In this document: piece after piece, positions 28,543 to 36,934 of the stretch
How the letters are laid out: every line of letters begins with the position of its first letter
How positions within the stretch are numbered: position 1 is the first letter of the stretch
Source: Chryseobacterium sp. SNU WT5
GTDB lineage: Bacteria; Bacteroidota; Bacteroidia; Flavobacteriales; Weeksellaceae
Length of the DNA: 64,000 nucleotides
NCBI RefSeq assembly: GCF_007362475.1
Contig: NZ_CP041687.1
Coordinates: 2,480,001-2,544,000, forward strand
Direction of reading: 5' to 3'
Notes under the pieces: model-generated
What the model saw: only the letters and a program-made list of their open reading frames with translations
Told to the model about the DNA's origin: nothing
Databases searched by the model: none
Position numbers and translations under genes: made by a program

Positions 28543-28602
28543 AGCAGATTCTAATTTTAAATCTTGAATCTTCTATCGCATCTTAAACTTATAATTTTAA
28601 AG

Positions 28603-28682
28603 TTATCCACATATCCACAACCAACAAATAAACTTGTATAAGCAATAACTTTTCTTTATTTTCGTTGATTAAATGTGGAAAA
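28603..28682. other. Cluster of DnaA-box-like sequences in an AT-rich gap
   Basis: In the 210-base gap between two exported-protein genes, a perfect DnaA box TTATCCACA lies at 28603-28611. A one-mismatch box (ATATCCACA, 28611-28619) follows directly, and an inverted one-mismatch box (TGTGGAAAA, 28674-28682) lies 55 bases on. The sequence between is AT-rich. This could be a chromosomal origin or a DnaA-titrating/regulatory site. Confidence 0.3.
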
Positions 28683-28752
28683 GCGCTGTTAGTGTTAGAA
28701 GCTCTTACAGTGCTATACATGTTCCTAAAAACTTCCCGAAAATCAGGATTAA

Positions 28753-31716
28753 ATGAATTCAAAGAAAATCTTAATAGCCACGGCCATCTTCTATTTCGGC
28801 TTATCCGAGGCACAACAATCTCAATACTTTAGCGACCGCGAAAATTACCGTTTCAATCTCGCAGAAAACCTATACCAAAATAAAATTTATAACGCTTCTC
28901 AGTTTGAATATGCACGACAGTATTTCTACAATGAGAATCTCTCCAATTCAAAGAAAGAAGCGGCTCAGTTTTTTGATAATGTCATTGGTGTTATTTTAAG
29001 AAAGAATCATGCAGAGCAAGGGTTAGATGCTTTTATTAAAGAGTATCCGAACTCGGCTTATTTTGCGCAGGCGAACTTACCATTGGCAGATTTTTATTTG
29101 GCTCAAAAGGATTTTGATAAAGCCCTGGAAACGTTGAAAAACGTAAATCAATATCAACTTTCAAGAGAAGAAAATACACAGTATATCATGAAACTCGGTT
29201 ATGCGAAATTCATGACCGGCGATTCTCAAGGGGCGATCGAAGCTTTAGAAGAAGCGTACAAAACAAGCGAAGGTTCCGACAAAAACGATATCGCTTATAT
29301 GTTGGGTCATCTGTATTATGCAGACGGACAAAATGATCAGGCATTTACCTTTTTTGATCAGATCAAAGATAACGAGAAATACGCACGCGTTGTAAAACCT
29401 TATTACGTGCAGTTATATTTCAACGACAAAGATTACGATAAAGCAATTTTAGAAGGAAATTCATTGCTTAACGAAAATATTTCAGCAGATTATAAAGCCG
29501 AAGTTCATAAAATGATCGGTGAAAGTTATTTTATGAAAGGCGATTACAGTTCTGCTTATCCACACTTAAAAATTTATCTGGAAAGCAAAGGAAAACCATC
29601 TGAAAGTGATCTGTATGAAATGGGATTTGTTTCAGCACATCTTAAAAAATATGATGAAGCCGTTTCTTATTATAATCAGTTATTGAACAGCAATTCGGCG
29701 ACTTCTCAAAACGCATATTACCAGTTGGGAAATGCTTATTTAGAAGTTGGTAAAAAACAGGAAGCACTTTCTGCGTTCCGGTCGGCGTATCAAATGACTT
29801 ACGATCCGAAAGTTCAGCAACTCGCACATTTGCAATATGCTAAACTGAGTTATGAACTCGGGAATCCATTTGAATCCGCATCAAATGTCATTCAAAGTTA
29901 TATTTCAAAATATCCAAACAGTCCGGATACGAAAGAAATGAAATCACTTTTGGTGAAATCTTATCTGTATTCCGGTGATTACAAAGGAACTTTGGCAGCC
30001 ATCGACAAAATGCCAAATTCAACACCAGAAACGGATAAAGTAGATCAGGAAGTTTCTTACTTAATTGGAACAGAAGAATTCAACAAAGGAAATTTAGACG
30101 CTGCTGAAAAATATTTCTTAAGAAGTTTAGAATTTAATATCAATAAGGAATTTAATTCCAGAGCCTTGTATTGGTTGGCGCAAACTTATTATCAGAAATC
30201 AAATTATCCTTCTGCGATCGTTCGTTTCGAAAAACTGCAGACCGAAAACTTTCCGGAAAAACAGCAGCTGAATTATGATCTGGGTTACGCGTACTTTAAA
30301 TCAAAGAAATTTGACAAAGCTAAAGAATATTTCAAGGCATATTTAAATAATCCAAAACCGGAATTTAAAAATGATGCAGAACTACGGTTGGCAGATACCT
30401 ATTATGCGAATAATGATCTGAATGAAGCGATCGCTATTTATGATAAATCGGAAAGTGCTGATGATTACACGATGTTCCAGAAAGCGATGGCTTTAGGATT
30501 TAAAGGGGATACTGTTGCAAAGATCGCAGAACTGAAGAAGTTGCAAACCCAGTATAAAAACTCAGAATATTTTGACGATGCTCAATATGAGATCGGAACG
30601 GCATATGCGGCAAATGATGACTTCAAAAACTCGAACGATTATTTTACACAGGTTATTAAAACCAGTACTGATAAAGATTTGGTAGCGAATGCTCAAATTT
30701 ATCGTGCTCAGAATTATATCGATCAAAACGAAGATTCCAAAGCCTTATCTGAATTAAAGTCCCTTGGAAATCAGTATAAAAATACGGCTTTTGCCAGTAA
30801 AATTGTTCAGGCAGCAAGACCGATCTTTATTAAAAATAATGATGTTGCCGGTTATCAGAATTTTGCCCAAAGTTTAGGCGTTCGGATCGATGCTTCAGAA
30901 ATTGACGAAATTAATCTGAATCGTGCGAAAACGTTCTACGCCAATAAAGACTACAAAAATGCAATTCCTTTATTTGAAAAATATCTAACGCAGAATCCAA
31001 CGGGCGAAGGTTTATATCAGGCGCAATATGAATTGGGTGAAAGTTATTTCCAAACGAGTAACTCCACGAAAGCGTTGTTGGTTTTACAGGAAGTTGCAAA
31101 TGTACAGAATGATTATCAGGAAGATGCGCAAACCAGAATTGCACAGATTTTTATCGCACAGAATAATAGTAATGAGGCGAAGAAATATTTAGTGTCGCTT
31201 TCTAATTCGACTAACGTAAATGTGAAAAATTTCGCCAATTTTGAATTAATGAAGATTTATGCGGACGAAAAAGATTTCAGAAAAGCAGAAATGCTGGCTG
31301 ATTTGGTTTTGCAAAACCCTAAAAATTCAGCTTCGGTGAACGAATTAGCCAAAGTAATTAAAGCCAGAAGTCTGATGAATAATGGAAAAGATAACGAGGC
31401 AAAAACGGCGTACACTGCTTTAGAAAAATCTTCTAATACCGAGGTTGCCGCAGAAGCTTTATACGCAAAAGCGTTTTATCAAAACAAAGGAAAAGCTTTT
31501 AAATCCTCCAATGAAACTATTTTCAAACTGGCCAATAATTATGCTTCTGAAGAATATTGGGGCGCAAAATCTTTGGTTTTAATGGTTAGGAATTATATCG
31601 GTTTGAAAGATAATTACCAGGCGAGTTATACCGCGGATCAGATCATCGCCAATTACGGTGATTTCCCGGAAATTGTTGCAGAAGCCAAAGATTTAAAAAA
31701 GCAAATTAAGAAATAG
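28753..31716 (+). CDS. Exported tetratricopeptide-repeat protein
   Basis: A 987-residue protein with a signal peptide (MNSKKILIATAIFYFGLSEA, cut near Ala-Gln). The rest is alpha-helical and built from more than twenty TPR/Sel1-like repeats. Recurrent units such as A-x-Y-x-L-G-x-x-Y, YFKSKKFDKAKEYFKAYL and AQYELGESYFQTSNSTKAL occur from about residue 50 to the end. It is probably periplasmic or attached to the outer membrane and serves as a protein-binding scaffold. The outer-membrane barrel gene follows 133 bases downstream on the same strand, suggesting a two-component envelope complex. No catalytic residues are recognised. Confidence 0.85.
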   Translation: MNSKKILIATAIFYFGLSEAQQSQYFSDRENYRFNLAENLYQNKIYNASQFEYARQYFYNENLSNSKKEAAQFFDNVIGVILRKNHAEQGLDAFIKEYPNSAYFAQANLPLADFYLAQKDFDKALETLKNVNQYQLSREENTQYIMKLGYAKFMTGDSQGAIEALEEAYKTSEGSDKNDIAYMLGHLYYADGQNDQAFTFFDQIKDNEKYARVVKPYYVQLYFNDKDYDKAILEGNSLLNENISADYKAEVHKMIGESYFMKGDYSSAYPHLKIYLESKGKPSESDLYEMGFVSAHLKKYDEAVSYYNQLLNSNSATSQNAYYQLGNAYLEVGKKQEALSAFRSAYQMTYDPKVQQLAHLQYAKLSYELGNPFESASNVIQSYISKYPNSPDTKEMKSLLVKSYLYSGDYKGTLAAIDKMPNSTPETDKVDQEVSYLIGTEEFNKGNLDAAEKYFLRSLEFNINKEFNSRALYWLAQTYYQKSNYPSAIVRFEKLQTENFPEKQQLNYDLGYAYFKSKKFDKAKEYFKAYLNNPKPEFKNDAELRLADTYYANNDLNEAIAIYDKSESADDYTMFQKAMALGFKGDTVAKIAELKKLQTQYKNSEYFDDAQYEIGTAYAANDDFKNSNDYFTQVIKTSTDKDLVANAQIYRAQNYIDQNEDSKALSELKSLGNQYKNTAFASKIVQAARPIFIKNNDVAGYQNFAQSLGVRIDASEIDEINLNRAKTFYANKDYKNAIPLFEKYLTQNPTGEGLYQAQYELGESYFQTSNSTKALLVLQEVANVQNDYQEDAQTRIAQIFIAQNNSNEAKKYLVSLSNSTNVNVKNFANFELMKIYADEKDFRKAEMLADLVLQNPKNSASVNELAKVIKARSLMNNGKDNEAKTAYTALEKSSNTEVAAEALYAKAFYQNKGKAFKSSNETIFKLANNYASEEYWGAKSLVLMVRNYIGLKDNYQASYTADQIIANYGDFPEIVAEAKDLKKQIKK

Positions 31717-31789
31717 ATTTTTAGACATTAGACAAGAGACGTAGCTTTGTGTAAACACCGGCGAGCTGCGAAGTGGCACAATAAAAGAG

Positions 31790-31808
31790 CAATGGGTGAA
31801 ACCCATTG
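31790..31808. repeat. Hairpin CAATGGGT-GAA-ACCCATTG
   Basis: A perfect 8-base inverted repeat in the gap between the TPR and outer-membrane genes. There is no T-run, so it is unlikely to be a simple terminator. It may be a dispersed repeat remnant or an mRNA-stabilising stem. Confidence 0.4.
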
Positions 31809-31849
31809 AAACTTAAGTAAACCATTGATAGGTCAAAAAAACAAAATAA

Positions 31850-33628
31850 ATGAACAAAAGAATTCAGCATATATTTTTCATCGGATTATTATTTTCCTCA
31901 ACTGCAGTTTTTTCCCAGATCAAGGAAGAAAAATTGATTTTAGACCGAAAGCGGGAACCGGAAGTGAAGAAGATCGAGAAAAAGAAAACTTCCATTGAAG
32001 CAGAAAAAAATTATCCACCTGAAGAAAAATCTGCAAATCCACCAACTTATGATATCACGAACGTTCCGGCATCGTCAGATTTTAAAACGTCGTTGATTCA
32101 GGGTGAAGATATTTCGCCCAAATTTGATGCGGAATATCAAAATAACTATTTCCAACTCGGAATGGGGAATTACGGAAAAATTCTGGCAGACGGGAATATT
32201 TCAACCAAGTTAGAAAACGGACTGGAAGTAGGCGGAGATGTTCATTTCCTTTCTACGACTGGTTTAAGAAAAGTGTATGACTGGAATTCCAAACAAAATT
32301 CGGGGAATGTTGGCGTGTATCTTAATTCTTATGGTGAGAAAGGGAAATTGAGCGTGAATGCTGATTATGGTTTAAAAGATTATCATTATTACGGAATTTA
32401 TGCTTTTACCCCTTCTTCAAATAATATCGATTTAAAGCAGAAAACGAATCGTATTAAGATTAACGGTTATTATGATTTTTACTCCAATGATATTCTAAAT
32501 GATGTTCGCCTGAAATCGTCCTTTCTAAGCGATCATTTTAATGCAAAGGAAAATCAGGCAGAAGTGATGTTGAATTTATCTAAGCATGGAGTAGAATTAC
32601 CGGCTTTTGATGATGTTAATTTTAATGCTGATTTGGGCGTGAATGTAGAAACCGTGAAAACGGATTTTGAATTACTTAACAAAAATTCGTCTCAGTTCCT
32701 GAATGCGACTTTAGTGCCGAAAATGACTTTCTTTAAAGGAAAATCTTATTTAATGATCGGTTCGGACTTTTCGTTTTTAAATGCGAAGAATTCAAATTTA
32801 ATTTTGGCTGAACAGGTGAAAAATAGTAAAACCTACTGGTTTCCAAAAGCGGAATTACAGTTTGCAGCAGCCGATGAATTCAAGTTTTACGCAGGAATTA
32901 CAGGGGGGTTAAAACTAAATACCTACGCTAATTTACTGGAGCAGAATCCTTATTTGGTTTCTGATCAGGAACTGCGTGCGACAGAAACCAAGTATAAATT
33001 CTACTTTGGTTTGCGTGGAGATATTGATCAAAATATCAAATATGATTTCAGTGCAGGATTCGGGAAAATGAACGATATTCTGTTCTTTAAAGCGAACGGA
33101 TTATTTAATGATGTAGTTGATTATAACCGCCTCGCGTATGATTATGCCAATACATTCTCTTCTGTTTATGACAATGGAACAGTGAGTGAGGCAAAAGCCA
33201 GTGTGCAGTATTTCCCTTTGGCAAACCTGGCTTTGGATGCTGAGTTGAATTTTGAAAAATACAATTTGGATAATAATGAGAATATTTTCAACAAACCTTT
33301 GGTGAGAGCCAGTATTGGAGGAAAATATACAATGTTGGATAAAAAGTTAAGTTTAGGAGCAAAAGCAATTTTTGCGACGGATCAAACTACGAATTCATTT
33401 GAAGTGAATAATGATGGCATTAATCCTAACATATTTATCTCTTCAGAGAACAGAAATGACAAAGTTGGCGGATTTGCTGATTTAAATTTGTCTGTAGAGT
33501 ACAAAGTTCACAAAAATTTCAGTATTTTCGCACTCGGAAACAATTTACTCAACACCAAGTATCAAACTTACAAAGGTTATAAAGTTTTGGGAGCACAGAT
33601 TTTGGGAGGAGTGAAGATTTCTTTTTAG
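31850..33628 (+). CDS. Outer-membrane beta-barrel protein (TonB-receptor-like barrel without obvious plug)
   Basis: A 592-residue protein with signal peptide (MNKRIQHIFFIGLLFSSTAVFSQ). A Lys/Glu-rich linker (about residues 25-60) follows, then alternating beta strands typical of an outer-membrane barrel, ending with the C-terminal Phe (QILGGVKISF) that is the usual barrel-assembly signal. No complete plug domain or TonB box is visible. FSIFALGNNLLNTKYQTYKGYKVLG near the end matches the last strands of TonB-dependent receptors. Following the TPR gene on the same strand, it may be its outer-membrane partner. Substrate unknown. Confidence 0.75.
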   Translation: MNKRIQHIFFIGLLFSSTAVFSQIKEEKLILDRKREPEVKKIEKKKTSIEAEKNYPPEEKSANPPTYDITNVPASSDFKTSLIQGEDISPKFDAEYQNNYFQLGMGNYGKILADGNISTKLENGLEVGGDVHFLSTTGLRKVYDWNSKQNSGNVGVYLNSYGEKGKLSVNADYGLKDYHYYGIYAFTPSSNNIDLKQKTNRIKINGYYDFYSNDILNDVRLKSSFLSDHFNAKENQAEVMLNLSKHGVELPAFDDVNFNADLGVNVETVKTDFELLNKNSSQFLNATLVPKMTFFKGKSYLMIGSDFSFLNAKNSNLILAEQVKNSKTYWFPKAELQFAAADEFKFYAGITGGLKLNTYANLLEQNPYLVSDQELRATETKYKFYFGLRGDIDQNIKYDFSAGFGKMNDILFFKANGLFNDVVDYNRLAYDYANTFSSVYDNGTVSEAKASVQYFPLANLALDAELNFEKYNLDNNENIFNKPLVRASIGGKYTMLDKKLSLGAKAIFATDQTTNSFEVNNDGINPNIFISSENRNDKVGGFADLNLSVEYKVHKNFSIFALGNNLLNTKYQTYKGYKVLGAQILGGVKISF

Positions 33629-33687
33629 TGAAGAATAATGTGATTAAAAATATTAATTATTAATCATCAATTTTTAATTATAAAAAT

Positions 33688-33761
33688 GGCTGCGTAGTTC
33701 AACTGGATAGAATATCAGATTTCGGCTCTGAGGGTTGGGGGTTCGAATCCCTTCGCGGTCA
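33688..33761 (+). tRNA. tRNA-Arg (anticodon UCG)
   Basis: A complete cloverleaf. The acceptor stem is GGCTGCG/CGCGGTC (two G-U pairs) and the discriminator is A. The anticodon stem TCAGA/TCTGA encloses the loop TTTCGGC, with UCG as anticodon. The T arm GGGGG-TTCGAAT-CCCTT completes the fold. CCA is not encoded, as usual in this phylum. UCG reads CGA and other CGN arginine codons. Confidence 0.9.
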
Positions 33762-33764
33762 CTT

Positions 33765-33803
33765 AAAGAAGGATAAAATTAATTTTTTATCCTTCTTTGT
33801 TTT
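33765..33803 (+). terminator. Intrinsic terminator after tRNA-Arg
   Basis: AAAGAAGGATAAA and TTTATCCTTCTTT form a perfect 13-base stem, followed by GTTTT, four bases after the tRNA. Confidence 0.85.
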
Positions 33804-33879
33804 AATACGAGAAGAATTAACCATACGAATTTTTATATTCGTCTAGTAAATTAGATGTTATTTTTATAATCATCTTTAA

Positions 33880-34040
33880 ATGGAATATTTTTTATATGTT
33901 TTAAAGAATAACAAAGATGGAAGACTATACAAAGGTTAGATATCAAATCTTCTAAACCGAATAAGACAAAAGAATTCGGGTAGGGTTAGGTCCACCAAAG
34001 GTTTTATGCCGTAGGAAAGTTCCTTGAATGTTCAAAAGTA
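33880..34040 (+). pseudogene. Degenerate GIY-YIG endonuclease gene
   Basis: From ATG 33880 the frame reads MEYFLYVLKNNKDGRLYKG, then a TAG at 33937, then ISNLLNRIRQKNSGRVRSTK and GFMP, then a second TAG at 34012. The pattern follows the GIY-YIG single-domain family (YhbQ/URI type): Y-[FV]-Y-[IV]-L-K-x-x-x-D-G-x-[LY]-Y-x-G and a later R-[LIV]-x-x-H-N-S-G...ST-x-x-x-[PR]-W. The first stop sits where Gln or another polar residue is usual and the second where Trp is conserved (TGG to TAG). It is a remnant, 118 bases downstream of tRNA-Arg. Confidence 0.75.
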
Positions 34041-34075
34041 AACGGCAAAACTATAACACGTTCTGCCGTTTTCAT
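34040..34075. terminator. Hairpin terminator downstream of ohr
   Basis: AAACGGCA - 16 bases - TGCCGTTT with short T-rich flanks on both strands, located between the GIY-YIG remnant (plus) and the end of the ohr operon (minus). The gap from here to 34152 holds nothing else recognised. Confidence 0.55.
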
Positions 34076-34152
34076 TTTCAATTAAATCTTCTATTCGATT
34101 TAATTTTCTATATATAATGATGGCTTTAAAAATAACTCTAAATAATATCGAA

Positions 34153-34575
34153 TTAATTATTGGTCACAGAAAGTTTAACCTCAATATTATTTCGGGTGGC
34201 GTTGGAGTAAGGACAAACCTGATGAGCTTGTTCTGTCAGCTTCTGAGCGTCTCTTAAGGAAACGCCTGGCACATTTACATCTAATTCAACCGCCAAGCCA
34301 AAACCGCCGTTTTCAATTTGACCAATGCTTACTTTTGCTTTCACGGTAGTTTCGCCAGTTTCCATCTTTGATTTCTTGATCATAAGGTTTAAAGCACTGT
34401 CAAAACATGCTGAATATCCTGCTGCAAAAAGCATTTCAGGATTGGCGAAATCATCATTTGCCCCACCCAGAGCTTTTGGTGTTTTTACATCCAATTCCAA
34501 AATTCCGTTTTCACTTTCAACATGTCCGTCGCGGCCACCTTTTGCGGTGACGCTTGTTGTATATAATGTTTTCAT
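34153..34575 (-). CDS. ohr: Organic hydroperoxide resistance protein (OsmC/Ohr family)
   Basis: A 140-residue cytoplasmic thiol peroxidase that reduces organic (fatty-acid) hydroperoxides. The two redox cysteines are in their Ohr contexts: Cys57 in GYSACFDSALN and Cys121 in HQVCPYSNATR. The catalytic Arg is expected near residue 15 (GGRDGHVESENG, the Ohr rather than OsmC signature). Length is normal. It is the last gene of a nitroreductase-ohrR-ohr operon, with five bases between ohrR and ohr. Confidence 0.95.
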   Translation of the reverse strand: MKTLYTTSVTAKGGRDGHVESENGILELDVKTPKALGGANDDFANPEMLFAAGYSACFDSALNLMIKKSKMETGETTVKAKVSIGQIENGGFGLAVELDVNVPGVSLRDAQKLTEQAHQVCPYSNATRNNIEVKLSVTNN

Positions 34576-34580
34576 ATTTG

Positions 34581-35015
34581 TTATTTTTCTATTATTTGCA
34601 TTAACTTATTAATTGTTACTTTCATTTCCAGGATATCAGCTTCTGATAAATTGAGTTTTTCCTGCATTTTTCCTGGGATTATACAGGCTTTTTTCTGAAG
34701 TTGATTTCCTTCCTCCGTAAGAAAAACTTCTACTACACGTTCATCTTCTTTCTTTCGATGTCTGATGATATAGGATTTTGCTTCGAGTCTTTTTAATAAA
34801 GGTGTTAAAGTTCCGCTATCCAGATAGAGCTTTTCACCGATTTGATTCACTGTCAATCTTTCATATTCCCAAAGTACCATCATGACCAAATACTGAGAGT
34901 AGGTGATATCTAATTCCTCAAGGAAAGGGCGGTACATCCCCGTAATTTCTTTGGCGATCAAATAAAATGGAAAACATAATTGATCTCCTAATTTTGGGGT
35001 GTCTAAATTTTTCAT
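34581..35015 (-). CDS. ohrR: MarR-family organic peroxide sensor OhrR
   Basis: A 144-residue winged-helix regulator. The peroxide-sensing Cys is Cys14 in LGDQLCFPFYLI, the position and context of Cys15 in Bacillus OhrR. The partner residues lie in TGMYRPFLEELDITYSQYLVMMVLWE. The HTH and wing are at about 50-95 (LTVNQIGEKLYLDSGTLTPLLKRLE). Other Cys residues are few (one, in KKACIIPG), which could be a resolving cysteine as in two-Cys OhrR proteins. It probably represses its own operon through the palindrome at 35725-35750, released when Cys14 is oxidised. Confidence 0.92.
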   Translation of the reverse strand: MKNLDTPKLGDQLCFPFYLIAKEITGMYRPFLEELDITYSQYLVMMVLWEYERLTVNQIGEKLYLDSGTLTPLLKRLEAKSYIIRHRKKEDERVVEVFLTEEGNQLQKKACIIPGKMQEKLNLSEADILEMKVTINKLMQIIEK

Positions 35016-35046
35016 TATTTGAAATTGAAAGTATTAAATCAATTAA

Positions 35047-35679
35047 TTATTTTTTAATAATAAATTCCTCCATCGGAATTCTCACTTTTTTCATATGAGA
35101 AAGGTAATCTTTTTCGAGATCTCGATATCCCAGATAGAGAAGGCTTACACTTTTCAATCCCATTTCTTTCAAACCGAGCATTTTATCTACCACCTCATTG
35201 CTGAAACCTTCAGCGGGTGTACTATCAATCTTTAATTCTGCTGCTTGAGCCATTGCCAGTCCTAAAGCGATATACGTTTGTCTTGCCGTGTGTGCGAAGT
35301 TTTCTTCAGCAGTTTGAGCATTATATATTTCTTTCAGTTTATCGGTATAACTGCCGAATCTGCCTCTTGGCAACTCTCTCACATCAGTGTGGTAGTCGTA
35401 TACTTTATCAATTTTTTCATCAGAATAGCGATCCCAGGCCGCAAATACCAAAACCTGAGAACAGTCTTTCATTACTTCAGGATTCAAAGCACCTTGAACC
35501 ATTTTTTCTTTCAATTCCTGGTTTTCTACCACGATGATACGGAAAGGTTGAAGTCCTGAGGAGGTAGGTGCTAATCTCGCTGCTTCTAATATTTTATCAA
35601 GATCTTCTGCTGCAACTTTTTTTGAAGGGTCATAAGCTTTTACAGCGTGTCTCCATTTTAAATCTTCTATTAATGACAT
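35047..35679 (-). CDS. NAD(P)H-dependent nitroreductase-family oxidoreductase
   Basis: A 210-residue FMN-dependent protein of the NfsB-like family. FMN contacts are visible in WRHAVKAYDPSKKV, APTSSGLQPFRIIVVE and LGLAMAQAAELKIDSTPAEGF (about residues 145-170). It reduces quinones or nitro compounds in characterised relatives; the physiological electron acceptor here is unknown. It is the first gene of the operon with ohrR and ohr (31-base gap), so it is probably induced by organic hydroperoxides. Confidence 0.85.
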   Translation of the reverse strand: MSLIEDLKWRHAVKAYDPSKKVAAEDLDKILEAARLAPTSSGLQPFRIIVVENQELKEKMVQGALNPEVMKDCSQVLVFAAWDRYSDEKIDKVYDYHTDVRELPRGRFGSYTDKLKEIYNAQTAEENFAHTARQTYIALGLAMAQAAELKIDSTPAEGFSNEVVDKMLGLKEMGLKSVSLLYLGYRDLEKDYLSHMKKVRIPMEEFIIKK

Positions 35680-35712
35680 ACTTTAAATATTTATTGTTTT
35701 AATTTTGAACTG

Positions 35713-35750
35713 CAAATATAACGAACAATTAAATTGTACACAATTTAATT
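35713..35750 (-). promoter_or_regulatory. Promoter and OhrR operator of the nitroreductase-ohrR-ohr operon
   Basis: On the minus strand the -7 element TATATTTG lies at 35713-35720 and TTG at 35741-35743, with 20 bases between: a full match to the Bacteroidetes promoter. Over and between them lies a 24-base palindrome, AATTAAATTGT-AC-ACAATTTAATT (35727-35750), preceded by a further overlapping half site so that ACAATT-A-AATTGT is at 35725-35737. This closely resembles the Bacillus subtilis OhrR operator core (TACAATT/AATTGTA). A repressor bound there would block RNA polymerase. Confidence 0.75.
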
Positions 35751-35848
35751 TAAAAATGATGTTGATTGTAAAAATAAATAATGTGAATAAAAATAATAAT
35801 TTTTATAATTTCTCCCATAGATCTTAGGCAAATATCCTCGATAAATCC

Positions 35849-35856
35849 TATGTTTG
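35849..35856 (+). promoter_or_regulatory. -7 promoter element (TATGTTTG) of the histone-H1-like gene
   Basis: An exact TAnnTTTG match 18 bases before the ATG at 35875. The region at the -33 position has only TTAG. Confidence 0.4.
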
Positions 35857-35874
35857 CAGCCTAAATTTATTTAC

Positions 35875-36051
35875 ATGAAAGAACTTATTGAAAAAATCAA
35901 CGCTGAATTTGAAACATTCACAACCGAATCAAACCAACAATTAGAAAAAGGAAACAAAGCAGCGGGTACCAGAGCTCGTAAATCAGCTTTAGAATTAAGC
36001 AAATTGTTCAAGGATTTCAGAAAAGTTTCTGTAGAAGAATCTAAGAAATAA
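35875..36051 (+). CDS. Small histone-H1-like protein
   Basis: A 58-residue basic/acidic helical protein, MKELIEKINAEFETFTTESN at its start, followed by KGNKAAGTRARKSALELSK, the motif of the histone-H1-like (Hc1-type) small proteins of Flavobacteriia. These are thought to bind DNA and help to compact the nucleoid; in this short form direct evidence is limited. The start at 35875 is chosen because the -7 element (35849-35856) overlaps the upstream in-frame start at 35854. It stands alone with its own promoter and a strong terminator, which fits high expression. Confidence 0.8.
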   Translation: MKELIEKINAEFETFTTESNQQLEKGNKAAGTRARKSALELSKLFKDFRKVSVEESKK

Positions 36052-36058
36052 GACCTTT

Positions 36059-36087
36059 TAAGCCAGCTGTTTAGCTGGTTTTTTTAT
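36059..36087 (+). terminator. Intrinsic terminator of the histone-H1-like gene
   Basis: AGCCAGCT - GTTT - AGCTGGTT followed by a T-run. Confidence 0.9.
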
Positions 36088-36121
36088 TTACAAATTTTGA
36101 GGAATATAAAGAGATTAATCG

Positions 36122-36150
36122 AAAAAACCGCCTGAAATTTCAGACGGTTT
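36122..36150 (-). terminator. Intrinsic terminator of the transaldolase-like gene
   Basis: AAACCGCCTGAAA and TTTCAGACGGTTT form a 13-base stem with one mismatch. On the minus strand it ends in a run of T, 27 bases after the aldolase stop. Confidence 0.85.
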
Positions 36151-36176
36151 ATATATTTAACAAGATAAATTTTTTC

Positions 36177-36830
36177 TTATCCCATTTTTTTAGCATCAGC
36201 AACAAACTGCGCTAAACCTTTATCAGTCAATGGATGATTCAATAAATTAAGAATTGAATCTAGCGGCGATGTAATCACATCTGCACCGATTTTAGCACAG
36301 TTGATAATATGCATTGGCGAACGAATCGACGCTGCAAGAATTTCTGTATCGAACATGTAGTTATCAAATATAATTCTGATTTCTTCGATCAGGTTCATTC
36401 CAGCTACAGATATATCATCTAATCTTCCTAAGAACGGAGAAACATAATTAGCTCCCGCTTTCGCCGCCAATAAGGCTTGGCCGGCTGAGAAAATTAAAGT
36501 ACAGTTTGTTTTGATCCCTTTGTTGGAGAAATATTTTAAAGCTTTGATACCGTCTTTGATCATTGGAATTTTTACCACGATGTTTGGGTGAATCGCTGCT
36601 AATTCGTCGCCTTCCTTGATCATTTCTTCATAAGTAGTGCTTAGAACTTCCGCAGAGATATCTCCATCAACAATTTCGCAAATAGTTTTGTAATGGTTCA
36701 GAATTGCTTCTTTTCCACTAATTCCTTCTTTTGCCATTAATGAAGGATTGGTGGTAACTCCATCTAAAATTCCTAAATCCTGCGCTTCTTTAATTTGCTC
36801 AAGATTGGCCGTGTCAATAAAAAATTTCAT
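36177..36830 (-). CDS. Transaldolase / fructose-6-phosphate aldolase family protein
   Basis: A 217-residue class I aldolase of the short transaldolase (TalC/FSA) type. Motifs are [30 protein letters not shown] and the Schiff-base lysine Lys87 in IVVKIPM, plus [31 protein letters not shown]. This size class includes true transaldolases of the pentose phosphate pathway and fructose-6-phosphate aldolases. The two are separated by a Tyr/Phe near residue 131 in the conserved Thr-Leu-(I/V)-Phe-Ser segment, where this protein has Phe (TLIFSAGQ), the state found in transaldolases, so transaldolase is more likely. It stands alone with its own terminator. Confidence 0.85.
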   Translation of the reverse strand: MKFFIDTANLEQIKEAQDLGILDGVTTNPSLMAKEGISGKEAILNHYKTICEIVDGDISAEVLSTTYEEMIKEGDELAAIHPNIVVKIPMIKDGIKALKYFSNKGIKTNCTLIFSAGQALLAAKAGANYVSPFLGRLDDISVAGMNLIEEIRIIFDNYMFDTEILAASIRSPMHIINCAKIGADVITSPLDSILNLLNHPLTDKGLAQFVADAKKMG

Positions 36831-36847
36831 ATTACTTTTTGTTTTTG

Positions 36848-36855
36848 CAAAGGTA
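36848..36855 (-). promoter_or_regulatory. -7 promoter element (TACCTTTG) of the transaldolase-like gene
   Basis: An exact TAnnTTTG match on the minus strand 18 bases before the start codon. No TTG lies at the standard distance. Confidence 0.4.
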
Positions 36856-36915
36856 AGATTTTCGGGTGCAACTAAAAAGAGATTTAAGTTCTAAAATAAT
36901 GGTGAATCTTTTTCT

Positions 36916-36934
36916 ACCACAAAAGTCACAAAAG
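36916..36934. repeat. Dispersed 19-mer, copy 1, in a 344-base gene-free gap
   Basis: ACCACAAAAGTCACAAAAG occurs identically here, at 41245-41263 and at 43280-43298, always between genes. The gap 36831-37174 also holds, near 37109-37140, the words GTGTCATTCGTGAAATC and TATATTTGTGTT, which have the look of short dispersed repeats common in this family. No gene is seen in the gap. Confidence 0.7.
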
